This document shows, piece by piece, positions 35,359 to 41,994 of a DNA stretch of 64,000 nt (its first letter is position 1; every line of letters starts with the position of its first letter). The notes beneath the pieces are model-generated. The model ran no database searches and had not been told where the DNA came from. It saw only the letters and a program-made list of their open reading frames with translations. The position numbers and the translations under genes were made by a program. This stretch comes from Alkalihalobacillus sp047302405. Its GTDB lineage: Bacteria > Bacillota > Bacilli > Bacillales > Bacillaceae_D. Location: assembly GCF_047302405.1 (NCBI RefSeq), contig NZ_CP154853.1:682001-746000 (forward strand), read 5' to 3'.

Positions 35359-35946
35359 TTATTCTTTTGGTTTATCGTGGATATGGTTTATATTCAGAAA
35401 AGATTGGGGGTCTTTATCAAACATTGAATCCTCTACAAATAAAGTGTTCACTCTTTGAAATAATGCCCCTACTTTTAATGTTTTTTCTTCTAATAATTGT
35501 TTGATCTTCGGTTTAGTCCTTATATGGTAAAGGCCGATTAACGTTTGTCGTTTGCCATTTACGAGCGGAATAACGACATCATAATCACTGTTTGGTTGGT
35601 TAAGTTGTTGAATTAACCTTTGATAAATGGATTCCTTGATATAAGGGGTATCGCAAGGGGCAATCACATACCAATCTGAGTCTTCATATTCCATTGCTGA
35701 GAAAATTCCAGCTAATGGTCCTAACCCTTGATACGGTTCTTTATCTGTATATATGTTTTTATGCCCGTTTTGTTTGAAGTTTAAAACGAGGTTTGGATGA
35801 CTAATGATGAGTTGTTTGTCTGTGAATGATTCTAAACAAGTAAGGCTATGTTGATAAAATGGTTTAGAGTTTAACATCGCAAAGGCTTTAGGCGAACCGT
35901 AACGTCTTGATTCTCCTCCTGCTAATAGAACACCTATCCTTTTCAT
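35359..35946 (-). CDS. mobA: molybdenum cofactor guanylyltransferase MobA
   Basis: MobA attaches GMP to molybdenum cofactor to make the guanine dinucleotide form used by DMSO-reductase-type enzymes such as formate dehydrogenase and nitrate reductase. The 195-residue protein starts VLLAGGESRRYGSPKAFAML, the nucleotide-binding motif, and has the metal-binding aspartate in YVIAPCDTPYIK. ATG 35946 follows AGGAGG. It lies 32 kb from the moaB-moaD block and mobB, so the pathway is split in this genome. The 100 bases after its stop contain no clear terminator. Confidence 0.92.
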   Translation of the reverse strand: MKRIGVLLAGGESRRYGSPKAFAMLNSKPFYQHSLTCLESFTDKQLIISHPNLVLNFKQNGHKNIYTDKEPYQGLGPLAGIFSAMEYEDSDWYVIAPCDTPYIKESIYQRLIQQLNQPNSDYDVVIPLVNGKRQTLIGLYHIRTKPKIKQLLEEKTLKVGALFQRVNTLFVEDSMFDKDPQSFLNINHIHDKPKE

Positions 35947-36072
35947 TTATATGTAACCTCCTTTTCTCCCTGAGCTTATTAAAATCTGTCTTTCTATTAT
36001 GGCATAAGTACACCGGACAAGTCATAGATTATACAAAGCAGATGTGAAAAAGGTGCGCTAAGGGGGATGCAC

Positions 36073-36861
36073 ATGTCAAATAAATTAAATCAATTAAAAA
36101 GAGACGCGGATTTAAAGCGTCGGAATCGAGGATTAGCCAAAAGGCCAAGGGAGCAGCTTGATTTAAATCGGGCAACAGACATATCGAGCCCATCAAAAAA
36201 GCCTTACTCTTTTCAACATAACTCCACAGAACCGAAAAGCGATGGTGTCATTTATGATAAGAGTTTCTTTTTATTAAGAATCATGATAGCTGCCTGTTTA
36301 TTTTTACTCATTGCCATCTCTTTTAAAGGAAATGTGACACAGTTGGAAGGAACCAAAAAAATTGTCGCTCATGCGTACGAACAAGAATTTCAATTTGCAA
36401 TGATTGCCAATTGGTATGAGGAACAATTTGGACGACCACTTGCTCTTTTACCAGTAAAAGATGAGCAACCAGATCCAGAGCAGCAGCCAATCAACGAGAT
36501 GGATTATGCAATTCCTGCTTCGGGAGGAACAATTACGGAACGATTTTCAGAAAATGGACATGGGATTTTAGTGGAGACGGGAGCCTTGGAAGAAGTAAAA
36601 GCGGTCAAGGGTGGGTTTGTTGAATCAATTGGAGAAGACGAAACAATTGGCAAAAGAGTCGTCGTTCAACATTATGATCAAACGAAAACGATTTATGGCA
36701 TGCTTAATGCCATTGATGTGAATATTTATGATCATATCCAAGCTGGACATACGATTGGTACAGTCTCCAAAACGGAAGGAGAGGAAAAAGGTCAGTTTTA
36801 CTTCGCCATACAAAAAGGGGATTCTTACATTGATCCAAGCGATGTCATCTCATTTGAATGA
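36073..36861 (+). CDS. spoIVFA: stage IV sporulation protein SpoIVFA
   Basis: SpoIVFA is a membrane protein of the forespore-engulfing membrane that holds the protease SpoIVFB inactive until the forespore signals, which links pro-sigma-K cleavage to the forespore. The 262-residue protein has a basic cytoplasmic N-terminus, one membrane helix near residues 68-88 (LLRIMIAACLFLLIAISF), and a C-terminal M23-like domain (about 155-255: PASGGTITERFSENGHGILVETG, VVVQHYDQTKTIYGML). The usual M23 zinc histidines are incomplete, as in SpoIVFA. ATG 36073 is chosen because AGGGGG is six bases upstream. It overlaps spoIVFB. Confidence 0.9.
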   Translation: MSNKLNQLKRDADLKRRNRGLAKRPREQLDLNRATDISSPSKKPYSFQHNSTEPKSDGVIYDKSFFLLRIMIAACLFLLIAISFKGNVTQLEGTKKIVAHAYEQEFQFAMIANWYEEQFGRPLALLPVKDEQPDPEQQPINEMDYAIPASGGTITERFSENGHGILVETGALEEVKAVKGGFVESIGEDETIGKRVVVQHYDQTKTIYGMLNAIDVNIYDHIQAGHTIGTVSKTEGEEKGQFYFAIQKGDSYIDPSDVISFE

Positions 36862-37744
36862 ATGGTTTCTATTAGCGAGGAAAATTAAAATTCATCCTTT
36901 GTTCTGGTTTGTGTTAGGGATTGGTATTATAACCGGTTATTTTCGTGAAGTATTAATGGTTTTTATGATTGTATTTATTCATGAATTAGGCCATGCTGTT
37001 GCGGCTTCTTATTTTAAATGGAAAATAAATAAAATTGAGCTTTTACCATTTGGAGGAGTGGCCGAAATTGAGGACAATGGCAATAAACCATTTCGTGAAG
37101 AACTAATGATTATTTTAGCCGGTCCTATTCAGCACGTCTGGATGATCGGTTTGTCTTTTTCATTCGCTGGAAGCTCTTTTTGGTCGGAGCAAGCTCATCA
37201 ACTGTTTTTAAATCATAATTTGGTCATCCTATTATTTAACTTGTTACCGATTTTACCACTTGATGGTGGGCGACTTTTGCAGCTGTTATGTTGTTATCGC
37301 TCCCCATATAAAAAGGGGATGGCTACAGCAAGAAAACTTTCCTTCTTCATTTTAATCGCCTGCATTATGATCGTTTCTTTTTTCTTTTCATTTCATCTTA
37401 ATATTTGGGTCGTGTTCTCCTTTTTAATCTTAAACAATTATTTGGAGTGGAAACAACGCCATTATCGATTTGTTCGCTTTTTAATGGGGAGAAATGCTTT
37501 TGTGCCGAAGCGACCTATCAAAACGATACGAGTTGATGATACAATGATAATTAAAGATGTAATGGATCTCTTTGAACGAGGTGTAACACATCAGTTAGTG
37601 GTGTCTTCTCAATCAAAGGAAGCACCTATTTATGTACCAGAGTCAATGTTATTAATGGCGTTTTTAGGAAATCGTTCACGAATCCAATTAAAGGAGTGGC
37701 TTGATAGTACGGAACACGATGATTTCCGAATGATAAAAATATAG
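36842..37744 (+). CDS. spoIVFB: site-2 protease SpoIVFB (pro-sigma-K processing)
   Basis: SpoIVFB is the intramembrane zinc protease that cuts pro-sigma-K in the mother cell. The 300-residue protein shows the HELGH zinc motif within a membrane helix (FIHELGHAVAA, about residue 44), GPIQHVWM, and the second motif NLLPILPLDGGRLL. The C-terminal part is a CBS-like domain. ATG 36842 overlaps the end of spoIVFA by 20 bases; TTG 36854, giving (M)NEWFLLARKIKIHP, fits the B. subtilis protein start better, so the true start is one of these two. Longer frames run back inside spoIVFA. Confidence 0.9.
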   Translation: MSSHLNEWFLLARKIKIHPLFWFVLGIGIITGYFREVLMVFMIVFIHELGHAVAASYFKWKINKIELLPFGGVAEIEDNGNKPFREELMIILAGPIQHVWMIGLSFSFAGSSFWSEQAHQLFLNHNLVILLFNLLPILPLDGGRLLQLLCCYRSPYKKGMATARKLSFFILIACIMIVSFFFSFHLNIWVVFSFLILNNYLEWKQRHYRFVRFLMGRNAFVPKRPIKTIRVDDTMIIKDVMDLFERGVTHQLVVSSQSKEAPIYVPESMLLMAFLGNRSRIQLKEWLDSTEHDDFRMIKI

Positions 37745-37825
37745 TGGTTGTGAATGAGTGGCAACAATTCGTACGAAAAAGAGACGAACCAAAGGATGAA
37801 ATGAAGAAATAAAGGGGCTTCTACC

Positions 37826-39331
37826 GTGAGAAATATTTATTTTAATATGAATACAAAAGAAAGACGAGCGGCCATTGTTGAACATGGTGAAGTTGTTGAG
37901 TTTATGATTGAACGACCAGTTGAAAAACGAATTGTTGGCAATATTTATTTAGCTCGAGTCGTTAATGTGCTGCCGGGCATGCAAGCCGCATTTGTTGATA
38001 TTGGGCGTGAAAAAAACGGCTTTATTTATCGAGATGACTTGCTTTCTTTTCATCTATTAGAAGAAGAGGATGAGAAAAAGAAAAAACGCAGCATTTCTGA
38101 ATTTGTTACTCAAGGGGAAGAGCTCCTTGTCCAAGTGACAAAAGAAGGTTTTGGTACAAAAGGGCCTCGCTTAACAAGCCTCATTTCTTTACCAGGCAGA
38201 TATGTTGTGTATTTACCAGAAGGCGGATATGTAGGTGTTTCTAGAAGGTTTTCCTCTGAGGATGAAAGAGAACGCTTAAGGGGAATAGGTGAAAACCTTC
38301 TTCAAGATAATGAAGGAGTGATTATCCGGACCATTTGTGAAGGACTTTCAGCGGAAGAGCTCAAACAAGAGCTTCATTTTTTACGGGCTTTCTGGGCAGA
38401 ATTACGCCAAGATTTAGTGGAGAAAAAGGCTCCTAGCCTCTTGCATCAAGATTCGGGTTTATTTGAACGCATTGTGAGAGATTTTGCCCACCATTCCATT
38501 GGAGAAATCGTGATCGATCATTTACCTGATTACAAAAGATTAAAGCTTTTATTTGAGTCTTATCCTCATTTAGGCAATGCCTTAAGGTTGTATCATGGGA
38601 AAGAAAATATTTTTGAGGCATTTGGAGTTGAAAAGGAATTAGAGAAAGCTTTAAAACGTCAAGTGTGGTTAAAAAATGGAGCGTATTTGATGATCGACCA
38701 AACCGAGGCCTTAACGGTTGTTGATGTCAACACAGGAAAGTTTACGGGAAAGACTAATTTGGAAGATACGATTTTAAAAACAAATATCGAGGCAACAAAA
38801 GAAATTGCCAATCAGCTAAGATTGAGAGATATTTCAGGTATTATTGTGATTGATTTTATTGATATGAAAAAAGAAGAACATAAAGAAGCGGTTTTAAAAG
38901 CTTTTAAAAAGGCCTTAAAATCTGACCGTACCAAAACAAATGTTGTTGGCATGTCTGGTCTTGGTTTAGTTGAAATGACTCGAAAAAAGGTGCGAAACAA
39001 CTTGCAAGCCAGTTTATCCAAAACATGTCCAACTTGTCATGGAAAAGGTTCTGTGCTGTCTGATGAAGCTCAAGCTTTCAAAATTGAACGGTTATTATGG
39101 GAATATAAAGGTGGCGATCAAGAAGCCATTGTCATCGAGATCCCAAGTAAAGTTCAGACAGTGCTCCTTGGTGAGAAAGGTCAACATTTAAAACGCCTAG
39201 AAGAGGCACTGGCTTATCGGATCCTCATTTACCCTAATAAAGCGATGAACGAAGAAGCTTTTTCGATCCGCTATAGTGGCACATTAGAAGAGGCTGCTCA
39301 TCGCTTAGAACAATTAAAAAAATCGAAATAA
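37826..39331 (+). CDS. ribonuclease G/E family protein
   Basis: A 501-residue Rne/Rng-type endoribonuclease, cytoplasmic. The S1 domain is at about residues 35-115, the catalytic aspartates correspond to D300 (VVDVNTGKF) and D343 (IIVIDFIDM), and the zinc-link cysteines to C401 and C404 (KTCPTCHGKG). This spacing matches E. coli RNase E (303, 346, 404, 407). There is no long disordered C-terminal scaffold, so it is RNase-G-like. It starts at GTG 37826 after AAAGGGG. B. subtilis lacks this enzyme and uses RNase Y, so its presence is a lineage marker. It lies 81 bases after spoIVFB, a position common in other bacilli that keep it. Confidence 0.92.
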   Translation: MRNIYFNMNTKERRAAIVEHGEVVEFMIERPVEKRIVGNIYLARVVNVLPGMQAAFVDIGREKNGFIYRDDLLSFHLLEEEDEKKKKRSISEFVTQGEELLVQVTKEGFGTKGPRLTSLISLPGRYVVYLPEGGYVGVSRRFSSEDERERLRGIGENLLQDNEGVIIRTICEGLSAEELKQELHFLRAFWAELRQDLVEKKAPSLLHQDSGLFERIVRDFAHHSIGEIVIDHLPDYKRLKLLFESYPHLGNALRLYHGKENIFEAFGVEKELEKALKRQVWLKNGAYLMIDQTEALTVVDVNTGKFTGKTNLEDTILKTNIEATKEIANQLRLRDISGIIVIDFIDMKKEEHKEAVLKAFKKALKSDRTKTNVVGMSGLGLVEMTRKKVRNNLQASLSKTCPTCHGKGSVLSDEAQAFKIERLLWEYKGGDQEAIVIEIPSKVQTVLLGEKGQHLKRLEEALAYRILIYPNKAMNEEAFSIRYSGTLEEAAHRLEQLKKSK

Positions 39332-39474
39332 AAGATACTGAGGTAGGGACAAAACCAGCTATAGAAGTAGAGAACGTGTCCAAAGAACATATTTTAGTTG
39401 TTTTTCGGTTCTTTATTTCTCCGTTTTGAATTAAGTCACTTTACGCTATTACCTACAAGTATGTAAATAGAGAT

Positions 39475-39600
39475 TACGCTGTGCCCTAGCGGACGAAAAC
39501 ATGAGAAGACTCCCGTGGGATCTAGTGGCAGGCCGAAATCCACTTTTTGATAAAAAAGTTAGTTCGGTGCTACCCCACAGGACGCGGGGGCCACTGAAAA
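39475..39600. repeat. degenerate intergenic repeat unit, first of two
   Basis: A GC-richer block with the pieces GACTCCCGTGGGAT, GCAGGCCGAAATCCAC and CCCCACAGGACGCGGGGGCC. They pair partly with each other and look like a worn copy of the structured repeats seen between genes of many Bacillaceae. It lies in the 750-base gene-free stretch after the ribonuclease gene, which holds nothing coding that I can support. Confidence 0.5.
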
Positions 39601-39673
39601 AGTAGTATTCTAAGACTAAATGAGAAGAAACTTCATTCAATGTTATTCTATGAGTTGGATTACCAAAACGGAA

Positions 39674-39880
39674 CGAGCGGAATGCCCGGAGACTCCTGCG
39701 GGATTAGTGAAACACGGGAGACCCCGCAGCGACTTGTCGTGAGGAGGCTCCCGGTTCACCCGCGGAACGCGTAGGGCATGCAGCGAGTGGAGTAAAGCTA
39801 AATGATATAGCCATATTCTTACGCTCAGAGTTTCTCCGTGACCTCTAGGACGCGGAGAATGATTTTCGGGAGCGGTGAAT
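39674..39880. repeat. structured Bacillaceae-type intergenic repeat
   Basis: A block with nested inverted repeats: ATGCCC (39682) with GGGCAT (39774), CCTGCGGG (39694) with CCCGCAGC (39723), and GAGACTCC..GGAGGCTC-type arms. The motif series GGAGACTCCTGCGGGA, ACACGGGAGACCCCGCAGC and GAGGAGGCTCCCGG is familiar from dispersed Bacillaceae repeats. A trailing piece with CTCCGTGACC and CGCGGAGAA (39828-39860) looks like part of a second copy. Whether it is transcribed is unknown. Confidence 0.65.
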
Positions 39881-39941
39881 CGGGTGTGATTCAACGCTAT
39901 CCACTTTGGTTTAAGTAAGTTAGAACGAAAGTAATAGGGAT

Positions 39942-39984
39942 AAAAAAAAAGAGTGAGATGACCGTCATCTTACTCTTTTTTTAT
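39942..39984. terminator. bidirectional terminator before dps
   Basis: GAGTGAGATG (39951-39960) pairs with TCATCTTACTC (39965-39975), flanked by a run of A on the left and T on the right. It insulates dps from upstream transcription. Confidence 0.85.
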
Positions 39985-40013
39985 ATTTATTATTTAATTA
40001 TAATGGTTTCTTA

Positions 40014-40042
40014 TTGATAATAATTATAATTAATGATATGAT
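40014..40042 (+). promoter_or_regulatory. dps promoter with PerR box
   Basis: TTGATA (40014-40019), 17-base spacer, TATGAT (40037-40042). The 15-mer TGATAATAATTATAA at 40015-40029 matches the PerR consensus TTATAATNATTATAA at 13 of 14 fixed positions and overlaps the -35 box, so bound PerR would block transcription. Peroxide induction is predicted, as for mrgA of B. subtilis. Confidence 0.82.
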
Positions 40043-40081
40043 ATAAACATAATAAGAAAACAAACAAGGAGATGGATGAGA

Positions 40082-40519
40082 ATGAATCAACAATTAATTA
40101 CAAAAGTTAATGGGCAATTAGCGAACTGGTCGGTATTATTTACAAAATTACACAATTATCACTGGTATGTTAAAGGCGAACAGTTTTTTACTTTACATGC
40201 AAAGTTTGAGGAATTATACGGAGAAGCAGCAGTACAAATTGATGAAATAGCGGAACGTATTTTAGCGATTAAAGGAACACCAATTGCGACTATGTCTGAG
40301 TATTTACAACTTTCTACGGTCAAAGAAGCAAGTGGAGCTGAAACGGCTGAAGAAATGGTCGCAGCCGTTGCAGACGACTTTGAACGAATGGTCGTAGAAA
40401 TGAATGAAATTATTGAGTTAGCGGAAGAAGGAAGCGATGAGCCAACAGCCGACATGTTTATTGCATTAAAGGCTAATTTAGAGAAACACGCCTGGATGTT
40501 AAGAGCGTTTAATCGTTAA
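40082..40519 (+). CDS. dps: Dps-family DNA-binding ferritin-like protein
   Basis: A 145-residue miniferritin that stores iron and protects DNA from peroxide. The ferroxidase ligands are in the expected places: HNYHWYVKG, then FFTLHAKFEELY and the IDEIAERIL helix with Asp and Glu. The C-terminus ends in WMLRAFN. ATG 40082 (MNQQLITKV) and ATG 40076 are both possible; AGGAG at 40067 is ten or four bases away. The overlapping PerR box predicts expression under peroxide stress or low iron. Single gene between terminators. Confidence 0.93.
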   Translation: MNQQLITKVNGQLANWSVLFTKLHNYHWYVKGEQFFTLHAKFEELYGEAAVQIDEIAERILAIKGTPIATMSEYLQLSTVKEASGAETAEEMVAAVADDFERMVVEMNEIIELAEEGSDEPTADMFIALKANLEKHAWMLRAFNR

Positions 40520-40541
40520 GGCGAGAGTAAATATAGAGGTG

Positions 40542-40577
40542 AAGGCATAGGAATGGTATGGTTCCTTTGCCTTTTTT
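40542..40577 (+). terminator. terminator of dps
   Basis: AAGGCATAGGAA pairs with TTCCTTTGCCTT with one mismatch, followed by a T run. The next 200 bases, up to the rplU promoter at 40774, contain nothing I can support. Confidence 0.75.
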
Positions 40578-40773
40578 ACTGTGTAGTGTGGGGTTAGCCG
40601 GGGATATTGTATAAAAAAGGCCGAGTAACGCCGCCCAAAACTATATCGCTAGCATTAATTTTAAAAAAACGTCAAAGCTCCTCACAAAAGCGAAGTTCGA
40701 GAGGCTATTTTTTCCATAAACTTGATGATAAAATGATAATAGAAAAAGACATAAAAAACGCACCGGGCAAGGA

Positions 40774-40803
40774 TTGACAGCGGATTTGCTCTTATGGTAT
40801 GAT
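40774..40803 (+). promoter_or_regulatory. rplU operon promoter
   Basis: Consensus TTGACA at 40774-40779, an 18-base spacer and TATGAT at 40798-40803, just ahead of the structured leader of rplU. Confidence 0.8.
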
Positions 40804-40810
40804 TGCAAAT

Positions 40811-40917
40811 GTTAGTTATTTGGTCGCACCCAAACGACTACAACCGCACGGACTAGGTTTTTAAACGAAATGTTATAATTTCTACCTAATGATGGCGAGT
40901 CTGAGTATATGAGGAGG
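40811..40917 (+). ncRNA. ribosomal protein L21 leader
   Basis: The transcribed leader before rplU is about 110 bases long and contains TTTGGTCGCACCCAAACGAC, a stem with loop (TTTGG/CCAAA), then ACAACCGCACGGACTAGG. Its placement and pieces resemble the L21 leader (Rfam RF00559) of B. subtilis, thought to give feedback control by L21. I rely on memory of the motif and could not fold it by program. Confidence 0.65.
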
Positions 40918-40924
40918 TGCAGAA

Positions 40925-41233
40925 ATGTACGCAATTATTGAAACTGGTGGTAAACAACTTAAAGTAGTTGAAGGTCAAGAGATCTACATCGAAAAATTAG
41001 AGGCTGAAGCTGGTGAAACAGTTAGCTTTGACAAGGTCCTAATGGTCGGTGGCGATGATGTAAAAGTAGGTGCTCCTTTAGTAGAAGGTGCTACTGTAAC
41101 GGCGAAAGTTGAAAAACACGGTCGTCAAAAGAAAATCATCGTTTACAAAATGAAAGCTAAGAAAAACTACCGTCGTAAGCAAGGTCATCGTCAACCTTAC
41201 ACGAAAGTCGTTATTGAAAAAATTAACGCATAA
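40925..41233 (+). CDS. rplU: 50S ribosomal protein L21
   Basis: A 102-residue ribosomal protein that binds 23S rRNA. It begins MYAIIETGGKQLKVVEGQEIYIEKL in the family pattern and ends with the basic KKNYRRKQGHRQPYTKV tail. The ribosome site GAGGAGGTG is ideal. First gene of rplU-prp-rpmA, a conserved order in Firmicutes. The upstream leader suggests self-control. Confidence 0.98.
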   Translation: MYAIIETGGKQLKVVEGQEIYIEKLEAEAGETVSFDKVLMVGGDDVKVGAPLVEGATVTAKVEKHGRQKKIIVYKMKAKKNYRRKQGHRQPYTKVVIEKINA

Positions 41234-41238
41234 TTGAC

Positions 41239-41574
41239 ATGATTACGGTAAAAGTAACACGCAATGATAACCAGAAGATTGACTCATTTTTAATGAGTGG
41301 TCATGCTGAATCCGGTCCATATGGATATGACCTCGTTTGTGCGGGGGCCTCTGCTGTGTCATTAGGTGCAGTGAATGCGATTTATTCGATTTTGAATGTC
41401 GAATTAGATGTTGAGATGAAAGAAGATGGTGGCTATCTTTTTTGTTCTGTGCCAGCTAGTCTGGATGCGGACACGTTTGAGAAAGTTCAGCTTCTTCTTG
41501 AAGGAATGGTCGCATCACTTCAATCAATTGCACAAGAGTATCATGAACATATGACCATTATAGCCAGTAAATAA
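41239..41574 (+). CDS. prp: ribosomal-processing cysteine protease Prp
   Basis: Prp removes the N-terminal extension of ribosomal protein L27 in Firmicutes. The 111-residue protein has the catalytic pair at exactly the known positions, His22 in SGHAESG and Cys34 in DLVCAGASAVS. It lies between rplU and rpmA, its substrate gene. It starts at ATG 41239, five bases after rplU, without a strong ribosome site of its own, so it is probably translated by coupling. In B. subtilis the same gene is called ysxB. Confidence 0.95.
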   Translation: MITVKVTRNDNQKIDSFLMSGHAESGPYGYDLVCAGASAVSLGAVNAIYSILNVELDVEMKEDGGYLFCSVPASLDADTFEKVQLLLEGMVASLQSIAQEYHEHMTIIASK

Positions 41575-41590
41575 TGAGGAGGTGGATACT

Positions 41591-41869
41591 ATGTTAAGAA
41601 TGGACCTTCAGTTTTTCGCTTCGAAAAAGGGAGTAGGTAGTACTAAAAACGGACGTGACTCACGCTCTAAGCGCTTAGGTGCTAAACGTGCAGATGGTCA
41701 AGCTGTAACAGGCGGATCAATCTTAGTTCGTCAACGTGGTACTCGCGTTTATCCTGGAACGAACGTAGGTAAGGGTGGAGACGATACATTATTTGCAAAA
41801 ATCGACGGCGTTGTGAAATATGAGCGTGTTGGTCGTGACCGCAAACAAGTAAGCGTATATCCAGCATAA
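41591..41869 (+). CDS. rpmA: 50S ribosomal protein L27 with cleavable N-terminal extension
   Basis: A 92-residue precursor of L27. ATG 41591 is placed nine bases after GAGGAGG; a longer frame at 41582 lies inside that ribosome site. The first residues MLRMDLQFFA form the Firmicutes extension, to be cut by Prp before SKKG, which exposes the N-terminus that reaches the peptidyl transferase centre. The middle is the normal basic L27 sequence (GGSILVRQRGTRVYPG). Its substrate motif and the neighbouring Prp active site agree. Confidence 0.97.
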   Translation: MLRMDLQFFASKKGVGSTKNGRDSRSKRLGAKRADGQAVTGGSILVRQRGTRVYPGTNVGKGGDDTLFAKIDGVVKYERVGRDRKQVSVYPA

Positions 41870-41871
41870 TG

Positions 41872-41912
41872 AAAAAACCTTGAATGAGCCAAGTGCTCGT
41901 TCAAGGTTTTTT
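41872..41912 (+). terminator. terminator of rplU-prp-rpmA
   Basis: ACCTTGAATGAGC pairs with GCTCGTTCAAGGT (one G-T pair), with an A run before and seven T residues after. Confidence 0.92.
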
Positions 41913-41937
41913 TGTTTAAATAGTCGATGCACTATAG

Positions 41938-41976
41938 AAAAAAAGAACTCTAAACCAATGAGTATGGTTAGAGTCC
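41938..41976 (-). terminator. terminator of metE
   Basis: On the minus strand GGACTCTAACCA pairs with TGGTTTAGAGTTC, followed by seven T residues. It lies 19 bases after the metE stop. Confidence 0.85.
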
Positions 41977-41994
41977 TTTTAAAACATTATCGAT

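Noticed and set aside
36728..36841. A spoIVFB start at 36728.
   Set aside because: That part is the spoIVFA gene read in another frame; the zinc protease homology begins only at NEWFLLARK.
39643..39894. An 83-codon minus-strand open frame in the repeat stretch.
   Set aside because: It is made of the GC-rich repeat arms, has no ribosome site and no recognisable protein pattern.
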